DNA from: Marinobacter segnicrescens | GTDB lineage: Bacteria; Pseudomonadota; Gammaproteobacteria; Pseudomonadales; Oleiphilaceae | Assembly (NCBI RefSeq): GCF_900111555.1 | Contig: NZ_FOHZ01000019.1 | Span: 1 to 55,223 of the forward strand | Direction of reading: 5' to 3' | Length of the DNA stretch: 55,223 nucleotides | Shown: positions 53,976 to 55,223 of the stretch, piece after piece | Layout of the letters: every line of letters starts with the position of its first letter | How positions within the stretch are numbered: position 1 is the first letter of the stretch | Translations under genes and position numbers: made by a program | Notes under the pieces: model-generated | What the model was told of the DNA's origin: nothing | Databases searched by the model: none | What the model saw: the letters and a program-made list of their open reading frames with translations, nothing else

Positions 53976-54047
53976 GTGTAACGCCCTGGCTTTGCGGCGT
54001 GCCGGAGCGCCAGCGCAGGCGCGTCTGACAACAGCCATTGGTTAAAT
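53976..54047 (-). other. attC site between HigBA-like and ccdAB modules
   Basis: A 72-bp site with cores GTGTAAC (53976-53982) and GTTAAAT (54041-54047). Its inner segment repeats that of the terminal site at 50200. Its left core matches the HigBA-like cassette. The cassette to the right lacks its other end. Confidence 0.82.
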
Positions 54048-54049
54048 GC

Positions 54050-54078
54050 TTGCATGCGCATGGTCATGCGCATAAGAT
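54050..54078 (+). promoter_or_regulatory. ccdAB promoter/operator
   Basis: TTGCAT (54050-54055), 17 bp, TAAGAT (54073-54078). Two ATGCGCAT palindromes (54054-54061 and 54066-54073), 12 bp apart, fill the spacer and are likely CcdA-CcdB operator sites. Confidence 0.58.
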
Positions 54079-54113
54079 AAAATGGTGTCTTTTAGACCTT
54101 CTCGGAGGCCCTC

Positions 54114-54359
54114 ATGGCCGAACTCTATAATTCAGCCGCCCCCAAAAAAGCAGCGAACCTCTCAATCAACAGCGATCTGCTGCGTAAAACCCGGGAACTG
54201 AACATTAATTTGTCTGCCACCCTGGAACGAGCTCTGAAAGAAGAGCTTTCGAAACGCGAAGCCGCTCAATGGGTTGAAGAAAATCGCGCTGCGATAAAAA
54301 GCTATAACGATTTCGTCGAACAACATGGATGCTTCGGCGACGAATTCAGGGAGTTCTGA
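54114..54359 (+). CDS. ccdA: CcdA-family antitoxin
   Basis: The product is 81 residues: ribbon-helix-helix start (KKAANLSINSDLLRKTRELNINLSATLERALKEEL) and acidic CcdB-binding tail WVEENRAAIKSYNDFVEQHGCFGDEFREF. TCGGAGG precedes the ATG. It is in the opposite direction to the other cassette genes. The stop overlaps the ccdB start (TGATG). Confidence 0.9.
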   Translation: MAELYNSAAPKKAANLSINSDLLRKTRELNINLSATLERALKEELSKREAAQWVEENRAAIKSYNDFVEQHGCFGDEFREF

Positions 54360-54619
54360 TGGCACAGTTCGATGTGTACCCCAACCCGAGCAAAATCAGC
54401 AAGGCTCACTACCCTTACCTTGTGGATATTCAAAGCAGCCTTCTGAGCGATTTGGCAACTCGCATTGTTATCCCTCTGGGCAAACGTTCTGCCTTCGGTG
54501 ACGAAGTCATGCAAGGGCTCACTCCCGAAATCAGCTTTGCCGATCAGGAGCTGTTGCTGTTAACTCCGCAAATTTCCTCCGTGCCTGAAAAACGTAAGCG
54601 TCCGGTAATCCCATCTTGA
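54359..54619 (+). pseudogene. ccdB: Truncated CcdB toxin
   Basis: The first 78 or so residues are a good CcdB (AQFDVYPNPSKISKAHYPYLVDIQSSLLS..RIVIPLG..LTPEISFADQELLLLTPQISSVP). The C-terminal helix ending in the family's GI/GF residues, needed to bind gyrase, is missing; the frame ends KRKRPVIPS at residue 86 instead of about 101-105. An IS66-family element begins right after, so insertion probably removed the 3' end. Toxicity is likely lost. Confidence 0.75.
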
Positions 54620-54643
54620 GCCAGGCGCTGCCGCCGTCAGGAT

Positions 54644-54671
54644 AGTGTCCACTTATTTTCTAGTGGACACT
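54644..54671. repeat. Inverted repeat upstream of tnpA
   Basis: AGTGTCCACT (54644-54653) and AGTGGACACT (54662-54671) are perfect arms with an 8-bp loop, ending 4 bp before the tnpA ATG. In RNA it would form a hairpin next to the start codon and could limit translation from read-through transcripts. Confidence 0.6.
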
Positions 54672-54675
54672 TAAC

Positions 54676-55042
54676 ATGAACGAATTAAGCGTAACCAAGC
54701 CCTACCAACGCCGTCGCCGTTTTTCCCGCGAATTCAAAGCGCAGATTGTCGCCAAATGCCTGGAACCCGGTGCTTCCGTTTCCCGGATCGCCCTGGATAA
54801 CGGCCTCAACGCCAACATGGTCCGGCGCTGGATGAGTGAAGCGCAGCGAGCGGATAAAACACCGGGATTTGTACCGGTCAAACTGCCAGCGGCAACCTCA
54901 GCACCGAGCAACCCGTCGGTCTCGGACAAGCGTAGCACCATCCGCATCGAGATTCCCCGCCCCCGGCGGTGCGGTTGTAGTGGAGTGGCCTGCGGAGCAG
55001 GCCCATCAATGTGCTGCTTTGCTCCGGGACCTGTTGGGATGA
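54676..55042 (+). pseudogene. tnpA: IS66 accessory protein TnpA, frameshifted
   Basis: The frame begins MNELSVTKPYQRRRRFSREFKAQIVAKCLEPG, with HTH SVSRIALDNGLNANMVRRWM, standard IS66 TnpA. After IRIEIPRP the expected GGAVVVEWPAEQAHQCAALL continues in the +1 frame and stops at 55042. One extra base, probably C in the run at 54960-54964, causes the shift. In the present frame translation passes without stop into tnpB. Either real inactivation or a sequencing error. Confidence 0.75.
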
Positions 55043-55223
55043 TCCGCATCGACGAGATCTGGCTGGCCACCGAACCTCTGGATATGCGGGCCGGGCCCGA
55101 CAAAGCCCTGGCTCGGGTTATTCAGGTCTTTGGTTCGGCCAGGCCCCATTGCGCCTACCTTTTCGCCAACAAACGGGGCAACCGGATGAAGGTCTTGATC
55201 CATGATGGCTTGGGCATCTGGTT
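55039..55223 (+). CDS. tnpB: IS66 TnpB, 5' part
   Basis: The first 61 codons: MIRIDEIWLATEPLDMRAGPDKALARVIQVFG..AYLFANKRGNRMKVLIHDGLGIW, a clear match to the IS66 Orf2/TnpB family. It continues beyond the window. Because of the tnpA frameshift it is in frame with the tnpA start. Confidence 0.9.
   Translation, partial: MIRIDEIWLATEPLDMRAGPDKALARVIQVFGSARPHCAYLFANKRGNRMKVLIHDGLGIW

Larger units (their letters stand above)
50200..54047 (-). mobile_element. Integron gene-cassette array (no integrase in window)
   Basis: Seven attC-like sites separate compact cassettes whose genes read on the minus strand: [HigBA-like], [YefM-YoeB], [Phd-RelE], [addiction module-ParE], [VOC], [GFA]. In five consecutive cassettes the core at the 3' attC is the exact reverse complement of the core at the same cassette's 5' end (GTTACAC, GTTATGC, GTTAGCT, GTTAAAG, GTTATGC, from right to left). 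This is the expected result of integrase recombination at GTTRRRY cores. The insertion point (attI/intI) should lie to the right. No intI is visible, so this is either the distal end of a chromosomal integron or a CALIN. Confidence 0.85.
54620..55223 (+). mobile_element. IS66-family insertion sequence, left part (runs off window)
   Basis: It contains tnpA and the start of tnpB in the order and ATGA overlap typical of IS66. The left end is somewhere in about 54590-54643 and cannot be fixed, because the other end and the target duplication are outside the window. Confidence 0.72.

Noticed and set aside
50200..54047. Spacers read as ordinary intergenic REP-like repeats or CRISPR
   Set aside because: Spacing is irregular and repeats are imperfect, which excludes CRISPR. 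The gene-specific core pairing is not expected of REP elements.
50200..54620. Defence island or prophage remnant explanation for the TA cluster
   Set aside because: No phage, restriction or nuclease genes are present. The regular attC spacers with matching cores explain the layout better.
54676..55223. Natural TnpA-TnpB fusion protein
   Set aside because: The conserved TnpA C-terminus is present in the +1 frame with the usual ATGA overlap, so a recent one-base insertion or a read error is the simpler explanation.

Overview
The window looks like chromosomal DNA of a marine gammaproteobacterium. The high-GC, gene-dense sequence, the YdbH/YnbE/YdbL set, RhlE, OmpW and YebG all fit Marinobacter or a near relative. 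That genus is an inference from overall gene style, because no rRNA gene or other taxonomic marker is present.

Layout. 0-10 kb: a secreted fasciclin protein, a duplicated TM2 protein, the ydbH-ynbE-ydbL envelope-lipid operon, a DUF962/Mpo1 membrane protein, an MFS carrier, a MASE2 diguanylate cyclase, and an ECF42-type sigma factor with its own candidate target promoter in front of YCII/DGPF and DUF1428 genes. 10-22 kb: one co-directional minus-strand catabolic/uptake block (histidine kinase, sigma54 activator, two periplasmic binding proteins, a LivHMGF-type ABC transporter, Zn alcohol dehydrogenase, cyclase-family hydrolase). It has a clear -24/-12 promoter and two palindromic upstream sites lying between the activator gene and the first transport gene. 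22-50 kb: ordinary housekeeping and accessory genes, including DsbG, RhlE, OmpW with two FNR/Anr-like boxes, an HxlR/OYE pair, a persulfide dioxygenase-rhodanese fusion, a MacAB-NodT efflux operon, a PAAR protein, LexA-controlled yebG, two GGDEF proteins, a fungal-type cytosine deaminase, and an ArsI-like/SigZ pair.

50.2-54.6 kb: the most distinctive region, an integron gene-cassette array. Cassettes carrying GFA, VOC and four toxin-antitoxin modules lie on the minus strand, separated by attC sites of 45-79 bp. For five consecutive cassettes the 7-bp core at the 3' end of the cassette is the exact complement of the core at its own 5' end, as cassette excision predicts. Three gene stop codons lie inside those cores. 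A seventh, oppositely oriented ccdAB module follows. Its ccdB is cut short next to an IS66-family element whose tnpA carries a one-base frameshift that fuses it in frame to tnpB. No integron integrase is visible. By orientation it would lie beyond the right edge, or the array is a cluster of attC sites lacking the integrase (CALIN).

No tRNA, rRNA, CRISPR array, prophage or replication origin was recognised. All functions are read from motifs by eye; no database search was run.
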